A DNA stretch of 64,000 bases, from NCBI GenBank assembly GCA_023450085.1, contig JAEXHI010000020.1, positions 62,001 to 126,000 of the forward strand, in the 5' to 3' direction. Position numbers and translations under genes: made by a program. Within the stretch, counting starts at the first letter, position 1. Every line of letters starts with the position of its first letter. This document shows, one piece after another, positions 1-7,549 of this stretch. This stretch comes from Bacteroidota bacterium (GTDB lineage Bacteria > Bacteroidota > Bacteroidia > Sphingobacteriales > Sphingobacteriaceae). The notes below the pieces were generated by a model that was given only the letters and a program-made list of their open reading frames with translations, had not been told where the DNA came from and searched no databases.

Positions 1-35
1 GTGCGCAGACCTGTGTAAAAAAATTCGTTTCCATC

Positions 36-503
36 CTAATCTTCCTCGTCCTCCATCGGGAGAACCTGTTCGATATTGATATCCACCTGTGCGAGCCAGT
101 ACTTGGTCACCTCCTCCAAATCCTCCAACCTCTCGGCATAGGGGCGCAACCTTTCGGTCAACAGTTCCAAGTCGTCCGAACGCCAATCGTAGCAACTGGC
201 GCAATAGTTCCCGTGCGTCTCAAAGCTTGCATCGTTCTGAATGTCAAAACCCGTCAAATCCTCAATCTCCTGCCTTGCACTTTGCAGCACCGCATCAAAG
301 ACCACATAGCAGGGGTCGACATCCTGCAATTTCATCCCACATTCCTCGGCAAAAGCCTGTACCTGCTCAAAAGCCCAATCCGCATCCTCCCCAATCTCCA
401 AAGCCACCTCTATTGCCCTTTTCACATCTAAATAACCATAGGGACAGAAACTGTCCCTAAAGTCCGAAATCTGATTTTTCAGATAGTTTTCATCCATCGC
501 CAT
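36..503 (-). CDS. Hypothetical acidic ICE-associated protein
   Basis: An intact frame of 155 codons with no family I recognise. The protein is acidic, has several cysteines in its middle part, ends in an acidic tail (MEDEED), and shows no signal peptide or membrane segment. The frame can be extended upstream, but that would overlap the preceding ssb gene by about 29 bp. The ATG at 503 is preferred because it has a G-rich purine stretch (GGGGG) just upstream and lies 13 bp after the ssb stop. It probably shares a transcript with ssb. Existence as a gene is fairly sure; function is unknown. Confidence 0.65.
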   Translation of the reverse strand: MAMDENYLKNQISDFRDSFCPYGYLDVKRAIEVALEIGEDADWAFEQVQAFAEECGMKLQDVDPCYVVFDAVLQSARQEIEDLTGFDIQNDASFETHGNYCASCYDWRSDDLELLTERLRPYAERLEDLEEVTKYWLAQVDINIEQVLPMEDEED

Positions 504-516
504 CACATCCCCCTTT

Positions 517-939
517 CTAGAATGGTAGATCATCATTCCCTGCATTCCCTACTGTGCTTTCCAAGGCAGACGGCACTTTCTCCGGCAATACCTCGGCAGC
601 CACCACCGCACCATTGCTTTTAGCCACCGCGGTAGCCGAAGCCCCGAACAGCTTAATGTCCGACACATGGAAGTTCAGTCCCGCCTTCGGCTGCCCATCA
701 TTCCCCATGTAGGCATTGATGCCCACACGCCCGAAAACCTGCACCACATTCCCCTTTTTAAGGAAATCGGCAATGCCCACGCCCCTAAAATAGCCACAGT
801 CAAAAAAGGTCGAAACCTCCCTTTTCTCTCCGTCTACCATAAACCTGTCGTTCACGGCCACCGTAAACCCTACCACTTTTTTGTCACCCTTTACCGTTCT
901 TACCACTGCATCAGCGGTCAATCTTCCCGTAATTTCCAT
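517..939 (-). CDS. ssb: Single-stranded DNA-binding protein
   Basis: Bacterial SSB of 140 aa. The first ~105 residues look like an OB-fold (starts MEITGRLTADAVV, with basic/aromatic strands around FTVAVNDRF and STFFDCGYF). The C-terminus is the diagnostic acidic tip DDLPF, which in this family recruits partner proteins. It binds ssDNA during replication and repair; ICE-encoded copies are thought to protect the transferred strand. ATG at 939 is used; a GTG one codon upstream is also possible. It sits directly upstream of the hypothetical gene at 36-503. Assignment is confident; the link to conjugation is inferred from ICE-like neighbours. Confidence 0.88.
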   Translation of the reverse strand: MEITGRLTADAVVRTVKGDKKVVGFTVAVNDRFMVDGEKREVSTFFDCGYFRGVGIADFLKKGNVVQVFGRVGINAYMGNDGQPKAGLNFHVSDIKLFGASATAVAKSNGAVVAAEVLPEKVPSALESTVGNAGNDDLPF

Positions 940-1080
940 CACATTAAACTTTTAATTAAAAAATTGGTTAATTGGCTTCCTTTCAGTCGTGAATTCTTTT
1001 CAAAAGAAAAAACGGAAAAAAAGAAAGCAAAGAAGTCCAGTGGGCGGAGGCGCCACGGAGTACTATAAGTCCCGAAGGGT

Positions 1081-1101
1081 GGTCCCGATGATATCGGGAC
1101 C
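1081..1101. repeat. Perfect 9-bp inverted repeat (hairpin)
   Basis: GGTCCCGAT and ATCGGGACC are separated by GAT. No T-run follows on either strand, so it is not an obvious rho-independent terminator. It lies about 140 bp upstream of the ssb start and 14 bp from the 55-bp direct repeat. It could be an operator, a transcript hairpin or part of an element end. Confidence 0.5.
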
Positions 1102-1114
1102 ATTATGCGTATGC

Positions 1115-1169
1115 AGTAAGCGGACGTACACGACATTCGCCGCCTTTTTGTCCGTTTCGTTGAAAAGAT
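1115..1169 (+). repeat. Left copy of imperfect 55-bp direct repeat
   Basis: Starts AGTAAGCGGACGTACA and ends TCGTTGAAAAGAT. It aligns to 21501-21554 in the same orientation at 45 of 55 columns, with one 1-bp gap (my hand alignment). Together the two copies flank the whole 20-kb sigma/Sus/MutS/M16 gene train. Confidence 0.6.
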
Positions 1170-1535
1170 CGCCTAATATCACTTCTATATCATCCGGGAG
1201 CCGATCCAATCTTGGAGAAAAAAGTTCGCTGTAATAACAATACCGACCAGCAACTGCTCGCCAAAATAATACAATTGGACGACCTGGTTGCTTAGCAGAT
1301 CTATATGTTCCATAACGAAGGTATCTTTTATCGAGATAAGAAAAATGTAGCTTGGAATTGCCTTTTGCATAACAAAATACAGGCTTAGCGACTTGCTCCC
1401 GCCCAAAGTCTAAGTAAGGAAAATAAAAGAGTGGCTTTTGAGGAAATGTACTACGAGCTATGTACAGTTAAGACCAAATTGAAGCGCCTACTTTTTCCGC
1501 CAGACATACGCTATTAAAAGGTAGCGGCTTGATAA

Positions 1536-1570
1536 ACAAAAAAACGAAGGCGCCATCCAGCAGCCTTCAT
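1536..1570 (-). terminator. Rho-independent terminator of the 20-kb operon
   Basis: Read on the minus strand, GAAGGC (1568-1563) pairs with GCCTTC (1551-1546) across a 11-nt loop and is followed at once by a run of seven T. It lies about 120 bp downstream of the last gene of the operon (stop at 1688). Confidence 0.6.
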
Positions 1571-1687
1571 TTGCTTAATTAACTATTCCTAAAAATTAAT
1601 ACACTAACATACTAGCAAACATAAAGCGCCAAGTGAACCAGTGTATTAATAATAAAACGAGTGTAATTTGAATCGCTTTGGATTTAA

Positions 1688-2455
1688 TTATGACCCAAAA
1701 CGTTGCTTTTGTATCCTATCGTACTCCTTTACGTAATCCGGGTGCTCTGTTTTCATCAACCGGTCCCAAACCCTGAGGTATAAACCATAATTTCCCTTAA
1801 ACTTAAGGTGATGAAAATTATGGAAAGTGGAAGTATTGATAATTTCGAACAGAAATGACTTCCGGAACCATTTTGGCATAATTTCATAGCCCAGATGCCC
1901 GTAAACATTGATTACAAAAGAAGAAAAAGCAAATAGCCCTAAGGTTAAAGGATGCAATGGCATCACTAAAACCAGCACAATCATCACCCCTCCTTCTGCA
2001 ATTGCTTCCAGAAAATGGAAGGAATAAGAGGTCCAGGGAGAAGGATTGGTACTCTTGTGATGCACGAGATGGGTGAGTTTAAAGAGCTTTTTATGATGCA
2101 AAACGCGGTGCATCCAATAAAAATAAGCGTCATGCACCACTAAGGTTAACAACAAACTTACCGGAATCCATATCAATGGATAATCATGAATATCTGTGTA
2201 AATTAGTGTGTAAGGTCTCAATGCATCGGAAAGTGCCAGGATAGCTGTAATGGCCAGCATGATACTTGATATAGACGAATGCAAAATTTCGCGGAGAAAA
2301 TCGGCCTTGCCAGCCAGCCTGCTTTGAATTTTATTTCGCAGCAGGCTTTTAGGAAAGAGCAGGTAAAAAACTAAAAAAAACAAACCTGCAATGGCAAAAT
2401 AACGGACAATGGTAAAAAGAAATGCCCAACTAAAAGTTTCAAATAAATGACTCAT
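1688..2455 (-). CDS. Fatty acid hydroxylase / sterol desaturase family membrane protein
   Basis: 255 aa integral-membrane protein of the fatty acid hydroxylase superfamily, a di-iron oxygenase fold that hydroxylates or desaturates lipid chains. Visible features: hydrophobic segments near residues 12-32, 60-80 and 85-105, then the His clusters HDAYFYWMHRVLHH (~107-120), HLVHHKS (~127-133) and FHNFHHLKFKG (~210-220), the usual metal-ligand pattern. It is the last gene of the train, 3 bp after the second ABC-2/GldG fusion, so it is almost certainly co-transcribed. Its substrate is unknown; a role in modifying a lipid connected with the transporter is only an inference. Confidence 0.85.
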   Translation of the reverse strand: MSHLFETFSWAFLFTIVRYFAIAGLFFLVFYLLFPKSLLRNKIQSRLAGKADFLREILHSSISSIMLAITAILALSDALRPYTLIYTDIHDYPLIWIPVSLLLTLVVHDAYFYWMHRVLHHKKLFKLTHLVHHKSTNPSPWTSYSFHFLEAIAEGGVMIVLVLVMPLHPLTLGLFAFSSFVINVYGHLGYEIMPKWFRKSFLFEIINTSTFHNFHHLKFKGNYGLYLRVWDRLMKTEHPDYVKEYDRIQKQRFGS

Positions 2456-2457
2456 GA

Positions 2458-4749
2458 TTATTTACGTTTTCTTCTTATTAATATCATCATACCAAAAAGA
2501 AACATTATACCTGGGATGATGCCGTAATATAAAACCTCTATCGTTTTTACAGCTGTTTTGGGAAGTGTTGAACTATTATCTTTAGGTGCAGGACGACTTA
2601 CATCTACCGGAAATTCTCCGTAAGAGAACCAGCGGAATATACTCATAATGAACGTAGAATTAAAAACCTGCATATTATTTCTACTCAGTTCTGCATTGCT
2701 AAAGAAATCTGCATCAGACGATATAATAATGCGTTGTTCTTTATTACTAACATTTCGCGTCAGCATAAGTGCCGTAGGAAAACTCCCCTGCTGATCGCCA
2801 TTTATCGGATCAACTGTCAGCGCTGCCGAATCGAGCACAAACTTTCCTTTTTTTATCCAGCTAACCTGATCGTTGCTGATCAGTAAAGGGTGAACCGTAA
2901 AATTATTTTTAGGCTCGTAACTTAAAGCAGCTACACCTGGCATTGACACTGTTGCCTTATATTGATAAAATTGTTGTAGACTTTTATCCATGGCCACTGT
3001 TCCGGGGGCAAAATTAGGAGTCACCAGGTCGTAAGAATATTCTCTGCTGCGCTGTAGAATAGTGCCATTCTGTATTTCTACTCCCAACGATTCCAACAAT
3101 GGATTAACCACATGTTGCTTACCTGGTTCTCCAGATATCATCAAGTTTCCGCCCGCAGCAATGTATTTTTGAAGTTTCGCTTTTGCTGCAGCTGTATATG
3201 CTACCCTCGGGTCGGCAATCACCAAAGCTGCTATTCCTGTAGGGATTTCGTCCCGTTCCAAAGAAATGCTATCCACGTCAAAACCCTGGTTAATCAGTGA
3301 ACGTCTAGATGTTTTACTGTTGAATAGTACCTTATAATCCCTATCGCCCATTTTATCCATGCTCCGCTGATAACCATCGGTGGCAAAAACAACTTTTGGG
3401 GGCGTAACAAGCATTCGTTTCAAAGCTGCACCAGTTTCACTTTCTGATGGCCAAAATTCGGTATCAGGAGGTGGAAATGTTCTTAAAAAGGTGCTTTTGT
3501 TTTTATATTTCAACTGCATCACCAACCGGGCACTTTCACCGCGTAAATCCACCTGTTTTTTAAGTTCCTGTGGGCTTATGAATTTCAGAAGATCTAGTCC
3601 CTGTATATTCGCTACCGTATTTACATACCTGTTAAAACTTATTTTCTGTTCGATCAGAAAAGGTGTGACCCCAGCTACTGTATCGTAATAATAAACCCAT
3701 TTTAGCTTGATATTAGGTTTGTAGCGTAAATATTTTTCCCAACGGGCAATGTTAGAAATACGATCAGCAGGTGAGGCTTTAAAATAAGAATCGTCCATCC
3801 CATTAATGTAAGTGGTTACCTCTACCGGATCGTCGCCCATATCTTTCAACATTTTTTGATCATTTTTGGTAATGGTATTCACTTTGGTTGCTGTGGCATC
3901 ATAATAGGCAATCATCGGTTGACGCGAACTGAGGTAAGCAATGCCCAAACTGATCATTAGAATAGAAAAATACCTTAAAGCTTGCTGCATCGCCGTTTTT
4001 GATTGCCTTTCGAGCTCCAATTTTGTGATGGTAAAGGCCAGAAACATCACCATTATCACCACATAATAGATCACATCACGTGTATTTAACAAACCAGCTA
4101 TCATGCGCTCGGTACGGCTTGGCATAGAAAGGCTGTAGGTCAGGTCACGGATAAAATCTATATCCTGTCCCACGGTTCCAATGTAATTCATCACGGCAAG
4201 CATTACAAAAGTGCTGATGGCCGCTACTGTCTGGTAGCTGGTTAAACTGGATATAAAAATCCCGATAGCGGCATAAGCATTTAACAGGAGAAATATGGAT
4301 AATAAAGCGACAAGTATATGTGGATAATCGAAATTGCTTACATACAGCGCACCTAACAGCACAAAAGCGATCAACACCCCAATAATAATGAGGTTATAGA
4401 TGAACATCGCCATAAATTTCCCATAGATCACCTGGCTTAATTTAACAGGTGAAGAATACAACAGCCTGATGCTTCCGCTGCTGATTTCCCTACTGATAAT
4501 GCCCATTGTAATGAGCGGAATATAGAGATACAGGTTTTCGAGGATGCGAGACAAAATCCCAATATTTTCAGGGTTCGTGTATATAAAACTTGTTAAAAAC
4601 TGAATAGATCGCCCCTTTGCAAGTTCAGGAACAAATGGCATTAACATCAGGTTTAGCTGTACAAACAGTGCAATGATTAATAGCCAGGCAATCGGGGAAT
4701 AAAATAGCAGACTGAGTTCCAGCCTGGCTATCTGTATTATTTTCTTCAT
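2458..4749 (-). CDS. ABC-2 permease fused to GldG-like periplasmic domain (copy B)
   Basis: 763 aa fusion. Residues ~1-245 form an ABC-2 type permease with about six membrane segments. After a further TM near 265-280 comes a ~440-residue periplasmic part of the ABC auxiliary / GldG type, containing AALVIADPRVAYT and GGNLMISGEPGKQ. A C-terminal TM (~735-758) ends in RRKRK. In gliding Bacteroidetes GldF and GldG are separate proteins working with the GldA ATPase; here they are one chain. It is paralogous along its whole length to the gene at 10219-12516 and starts with almost the same MKKIIQIARLE. The two probably pair under the single ATPase at 12532. It lies 11 bp after the M16 gene. Confidence 0.85.
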   Translation of the reverse strand: MKKIIQIARLELSLLFYSPIAWLLIIALFVQLNLMLMPFVPELAKGRSIQFLTSFIYTNPENIGILSRILENLYLYIPLITMGIISREISSGSIRLLYSSPVKLSQVIYGKFMAMFIYNLIIIGVLIAFVLLGALYVSNFDYPHILVALLSIFLLLNAYAAIGIFISSLTSYQTVAAISTFVMLAVMNYIGTVGQDIDFIRDLTYSLSMPSRTERMIAGLLNTRDVIYYVVIMVMFLAFTITKLELERQSKTAMQQALRYFSILMISLGIAYLSSRQPMIAYYDATATKVNTITKNDQKMLKDMGDDPVEVTTYINGMDDSYFKASPADRISNIARWEKYLRYKPNIKLKWVYYYDTVAGVTPFLIEQKISFNRYVNTVANIQGLDLLKFISPQELKKQVDLRGESARLVMQLKYKNKSTFLRTFPPPDTEFWPSESETGAALKRMLVTPPKVVFATDGYQRSMDKMGDRDYKVLFNSKTSRRSLINQGFDVDSISLERDEIPTGIAALVIADPRVAYTAAAKAKLQKYIAAGGNLMISGEPGKQHVVNPLLESLGVEIQNGTILQRSREYSYDLVTPNFAPGTVAMDKSLQQFYQYKATVSMPGVAALSYEPKNNFTVHPLLISNDQVSWIKKGKFVLDSAALTVDPINGDQQGSFPTALMLTRNVSNKEQRIIISSDADFFSNAELSRNNMQVFNSTFIMSIFRWFSYGEFPVDVSRPAPKDNSSTLPKTAVKTIEVLYYGIIPGIMFLFGMMILIRRKRK

Positions 4750-4759
4750 AATTTAAATC

Positions 4760-7543
4760 TCAATGTTTAGTTTTTTCTGGCATAAGCACCAACTGAACAA
4801 AATTTTTGTCGCGGATGTAAGTTGCGGCAACCTGCTGAATAGATTGTACAGTTAGCCCGTTGATTACATCCTGGTATTCCAACAACTGTGTCAATGATTC
4901 GTTATTGATTGTTCTTGAGGCCAAATAATCTAACCAATAGGTATTGTTAGTTGAATTTGTTTTTAATGCTGATAGACTTACTGCTTTAAATTTCTGCAGG
5001 TTTTCGGCAGATGGACCAGCAGTTCTCATTTTATTTAATTCGTCCTGTGCTGAAGCAATCAGTTTATCTACATTCTGCGGAGCACAATCAAAGGAAATGG
5101 TTAAACTAAACCTGCTGTTCAGGTATTTGGTTAAAGCCATTTGAACATTTGGGGTATAAGTTCCACCTTCCTTATCGCGAAGCCTTTGAGTGATGTTTAT
5201 TTTGAGTGCATCGGCAATGGCATTCATTTTAAATACGTTAATATAATTGTATTCGAATGGGCCAGAGTAAACCAACATTACACTTGATTTCTGTGCTTTA
5301 CCACTATAAACAGTCTTAACAATCCGTCCCTCAGGAATGTTAATCCTGAGGTCACGAGCATTTTCTTTCAATCCTTTGGCCGGTAATGAGCCTAAATATT
5401 TCTCCAATAAGGGCTTCATCTTTTCTAGATCAATGTTGCCCACAAAAAAGAAAGTAAAACCTGAAGCATCAGCAAAACGCTCTCTATAAATCTGATAAGC
5501 CCTATCGAGCTTAATGCCACCAATACTATTCAAGCTTTGTGGCTTTCTACGTGGATGATAATTCCCTAGCACAACATTTACAGTATCTGCAAATACCTGA
5601 GCCGGGCTATTCACCTTGTTCTCCAGTTCCGATTTACTGCGGCTGATCAATAGGTTAAATGCTTCTGCATCTTTTCTTGGCGCTGTAAAATAAGCATGCA
5701 GCAGTTCAAGCGCAGTAGATAGTTCCTCTTTTGAACTGGCACCACTAAAGCCCTGATAAGTATCGTTGATAAAAGGCGCCACCTGTACCTGTCTGCCGGT
5801 CATCTGTTTATTAAGTTGCTGTGCACTATAATTCCCGGCCCCAGCACCCACAATGATATTTGCCGCATTTATGGCATCAAGATAATCTGTATCCGAATAT
5901 AGAGAAGCACCTCCCGACGAAAACCCCTTAAATAAAATCAGGTCATTCTGAAAATCTGTTTTTTTCAATAAAACCTTCACTCCATTGCTTAGTGTAATTT
6001 CCTGAACGCCTATTTTATCAAAATTTTCTACAGAAGTAATTTTGCCTGGAACAGGTGCTGTTTTCAACAGAGCAATATCCTGCAACTCATCTACAAAAGG
6101 AGTTAAAGGCGCAGTGTAAACAGCCTCTATCCAACTCATTAGTGTAGCTTCATCGGGTAGAAAAGCTTTGTTTTCTGCTGAAGATTTTACAATAATGTCG
6201 CGGTCTGTATCCTTGATGTAAGATTTAAGCAAGTCGTTGATTTCCGACAGGCTGATGTCAGGCAGCATCTCACTGGTCAATTCGTATTCCTTTACAATTC
6301 CCAGCGTAATATCGCCCGTAAGAAAGTGTTGCAAATAAGGCTTAATGAGTACTTCTGAAACGGTTTTATCCTTTTCTTTTAGCACGTCAGCCATATTTTG
6401 CAGGTAACTTTTCTTCACACGGTCAAGCTCGGTCTGCAGGAAACCCTGCTCCTGCATCCGACGGATTTCTAGCCACACACTTTGTACAGATGGCTGTATT
6501 TCTGCTGGCTGGCTGCTCAAGTTTACCGAAAAAGAAGAGAGCCCTCCTATAACAGAAGTGAAATTAATGAATGGCATTTGCCTAAACCTAGCATTAACCA
6601 TCTGGCTCAGCAGGTTTTTCATCAGGTTATTCCGATAATCTACAGTAGTGGCCATTGTAGCCTTCTTCTGTTTCATCAAAATTTCCAATCCAATACCGCC
6701 AAATTCAGGATCAATGAACTGCATATACTGATTTTTACCCGTCAACTCCGAACGATAAACGATACGCTCTTTCTCATTTTCAGGATTCTTCAGATCGGAA
6801 AATTTGGCCTTGATAGCTGTTTCCATCTGATTCACATCAATATCACCTACCACAATTAAAGCCTGCAGATTTGGCCTGTACCAATCTTTATAAAACCTGC
6901 GAATTTCCTCGGGCGTTACCTTAAGCAGCACTTCTTCGGTACCAATAGGCAAGCGAGAGCCATAACGTGAACCATTGGTGCAAAAAGGAATACTTTGCTC
7001 TTCGTAACGTTGTTGCATACCTTCACGTACTCGCTTTTCTTCAAGTATTACATGACGTTCCTTTTCCACATCTTCGGCTGCTATAGTTGCTTCCTGTGCC
7101 CAATCTCTCATAATCTGTAGGCCGTTGCGCATTAATTCAGGATCATCTGAAGGTAAGGGCAACTGATATACCGTTTCATCAGGGGCTGTATTGGCATTAA
7201 GATCAGCTCCAAAACGTACACCAGCTTTTTCTAGGTAATTGGAAAGTTCCATCTTAGGAAAATGTTTGGTGCCATTAAAGCTCATGTGCTCAATAAAATG
7301 GGCCACCCCTCGCTGTTGGTCGCTTTCTAAAATCGAGCCCGCTTTAACAGCAAGATACATCATCACTTTTTTTTCCGGGCTTTTGTTTTTGCGGATATAA
7401 TAAGTAAATCCGTTAGGCAGTTTTCCTGTCCTCACTTCTGGATCAAGTACTAAAGGCTGATCATCTAGCTGCGTTCTACATGCCAAAGGGATACACAGAG
7501 CCGCGATAGACAAGAGGCTTAAAAATCTATATTTAAGTAACAT
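4760..7543 (-). CDS. M16 family zinc metalloprotease, predicted lipoprotein
   Basis: Full-length M16 (pitrilysin/insulinase-type) peptidase of 927 aa. The N-terminus is a lipoprotein signal with a PLAC lipobox (Cys22), so it should sit in the periplasm or on a membrane. The inverted zinc motif is HFIEH (His82, Glu85, His86), with a downstream acidic ligand in the ERHVILEE stretch (~162-169). A second, inactive-type M16 half follows from ~520, as usual for clam-shell M16 enzymes. These proteases degrade peptides or unfolded protein enclosed in their chamber. It is 7 bp after the tandem MutS gene and 11 bp before the permease. With SusC/SusD upstream it may process an imported peptide or protein; that role is inferred. 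Confidence 0.9.
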   Translation of the reverse strand: MLLKYRFLSLLSIAALCIPLACRTQLDDQPLVLDPEVRTGKLPNGFTYYIRKNKSPEKKVMMYLAVKAGSILESDQQRGVAHFIEHMSFNGTKHFPKMELSNYLEKAGVRFGADLNANTAPDETVYQLPLPSDDPELMRNGLQIMRDWAQEATIAAEDVEKERHVILEEKRVREGMQQRYEEQSIPFCTNGSRYGSRLPIGTEEVLLKVTPEEIRRFYKDWYRPNLQALIVVGDIDVNQMETAIKAKFSDLKNPENEKERIVYRSELTGKNQYMQFIDPEFGGIGLEILMKQKKATMATTVDYRNNLMKNLLSQMVNARFRQMPFINFTSVIGGLSSFSVNLSSQPAEIQPSVQSVWLEIRRMQEQGFLQTELDRVKKSYLQNMADVLKEKDKTVSEVLIKPYLQHFLTGDITLGIVKEYELTSEMLPDISLSEINDLLKSYIKDTDRDIIVKSSAENKAFLPDEATLMSWIEAVYTAPLTPFVDELQDIALLKTAPVPGKITSVENFDKIGVQEITLSNGVKVLLKKTDFQNDLILFKGFSSGGASLYSDTDYLDAINAANIIVGAGAGNYSAQQLNKQMTGRQVQVAPFINDTYQGFSGASSKEELSTALELLHAYFTAPRKDAEAFNLLISRSKSELENKVNSPAQVFADTVNVVLGNYHPRRKPQSLNSIGGIKLDRAYQIYRERFADASGFTFFFVGNIDLEKMKPLLEKYLGSLPAKGLKENARDLRINIPEGRIVKTVYSGKAQKSSVMLVYSGPFEYNYINVFKMNAIADALKINITQRLRDKEGGTYTPNVQMALTKYLNSRFSLTISFDCAPQNVDKLIASAQDELNKMRTAGPSAENLQKFKAVSLSALKTNSTNNTYWLDYLASRTINNESLTQLLEYQDVINGLTVQSIQQVAATYIRDKNFVQLVLMPEKTKH

Positions 7544-7549
7544 TTTATT

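Larger units (their letters stand above)
943..1687. other. Gene-poor junction between ICE-like and host-like DNA
   Basis: No convincing intact gene. It holds a perfect 9-bp hairpin (1081-1101), one copy of a 55-bp imperfect direct repeat (1115), and a minus-strand terminator (1536-1570). Between about 1400 and 1110 on the minus strand two short open frames look protein-like and change over near 1203 (one containing MEHIDLLSNQVV, the next LPDDIEVILGDLFNETDKK). This suggests a frameshifted remnant of a gene I cannot identify. Base composition becomes AT-rich to the right. Confidence 0.5.

Noticed and set aside
89..460. Plus-strand open frame opposite the hypothetical gene at 36-503
   Set aside because: Pro/Arg/Ser-rich shadow of the minus-strand gene with no protein-like features.
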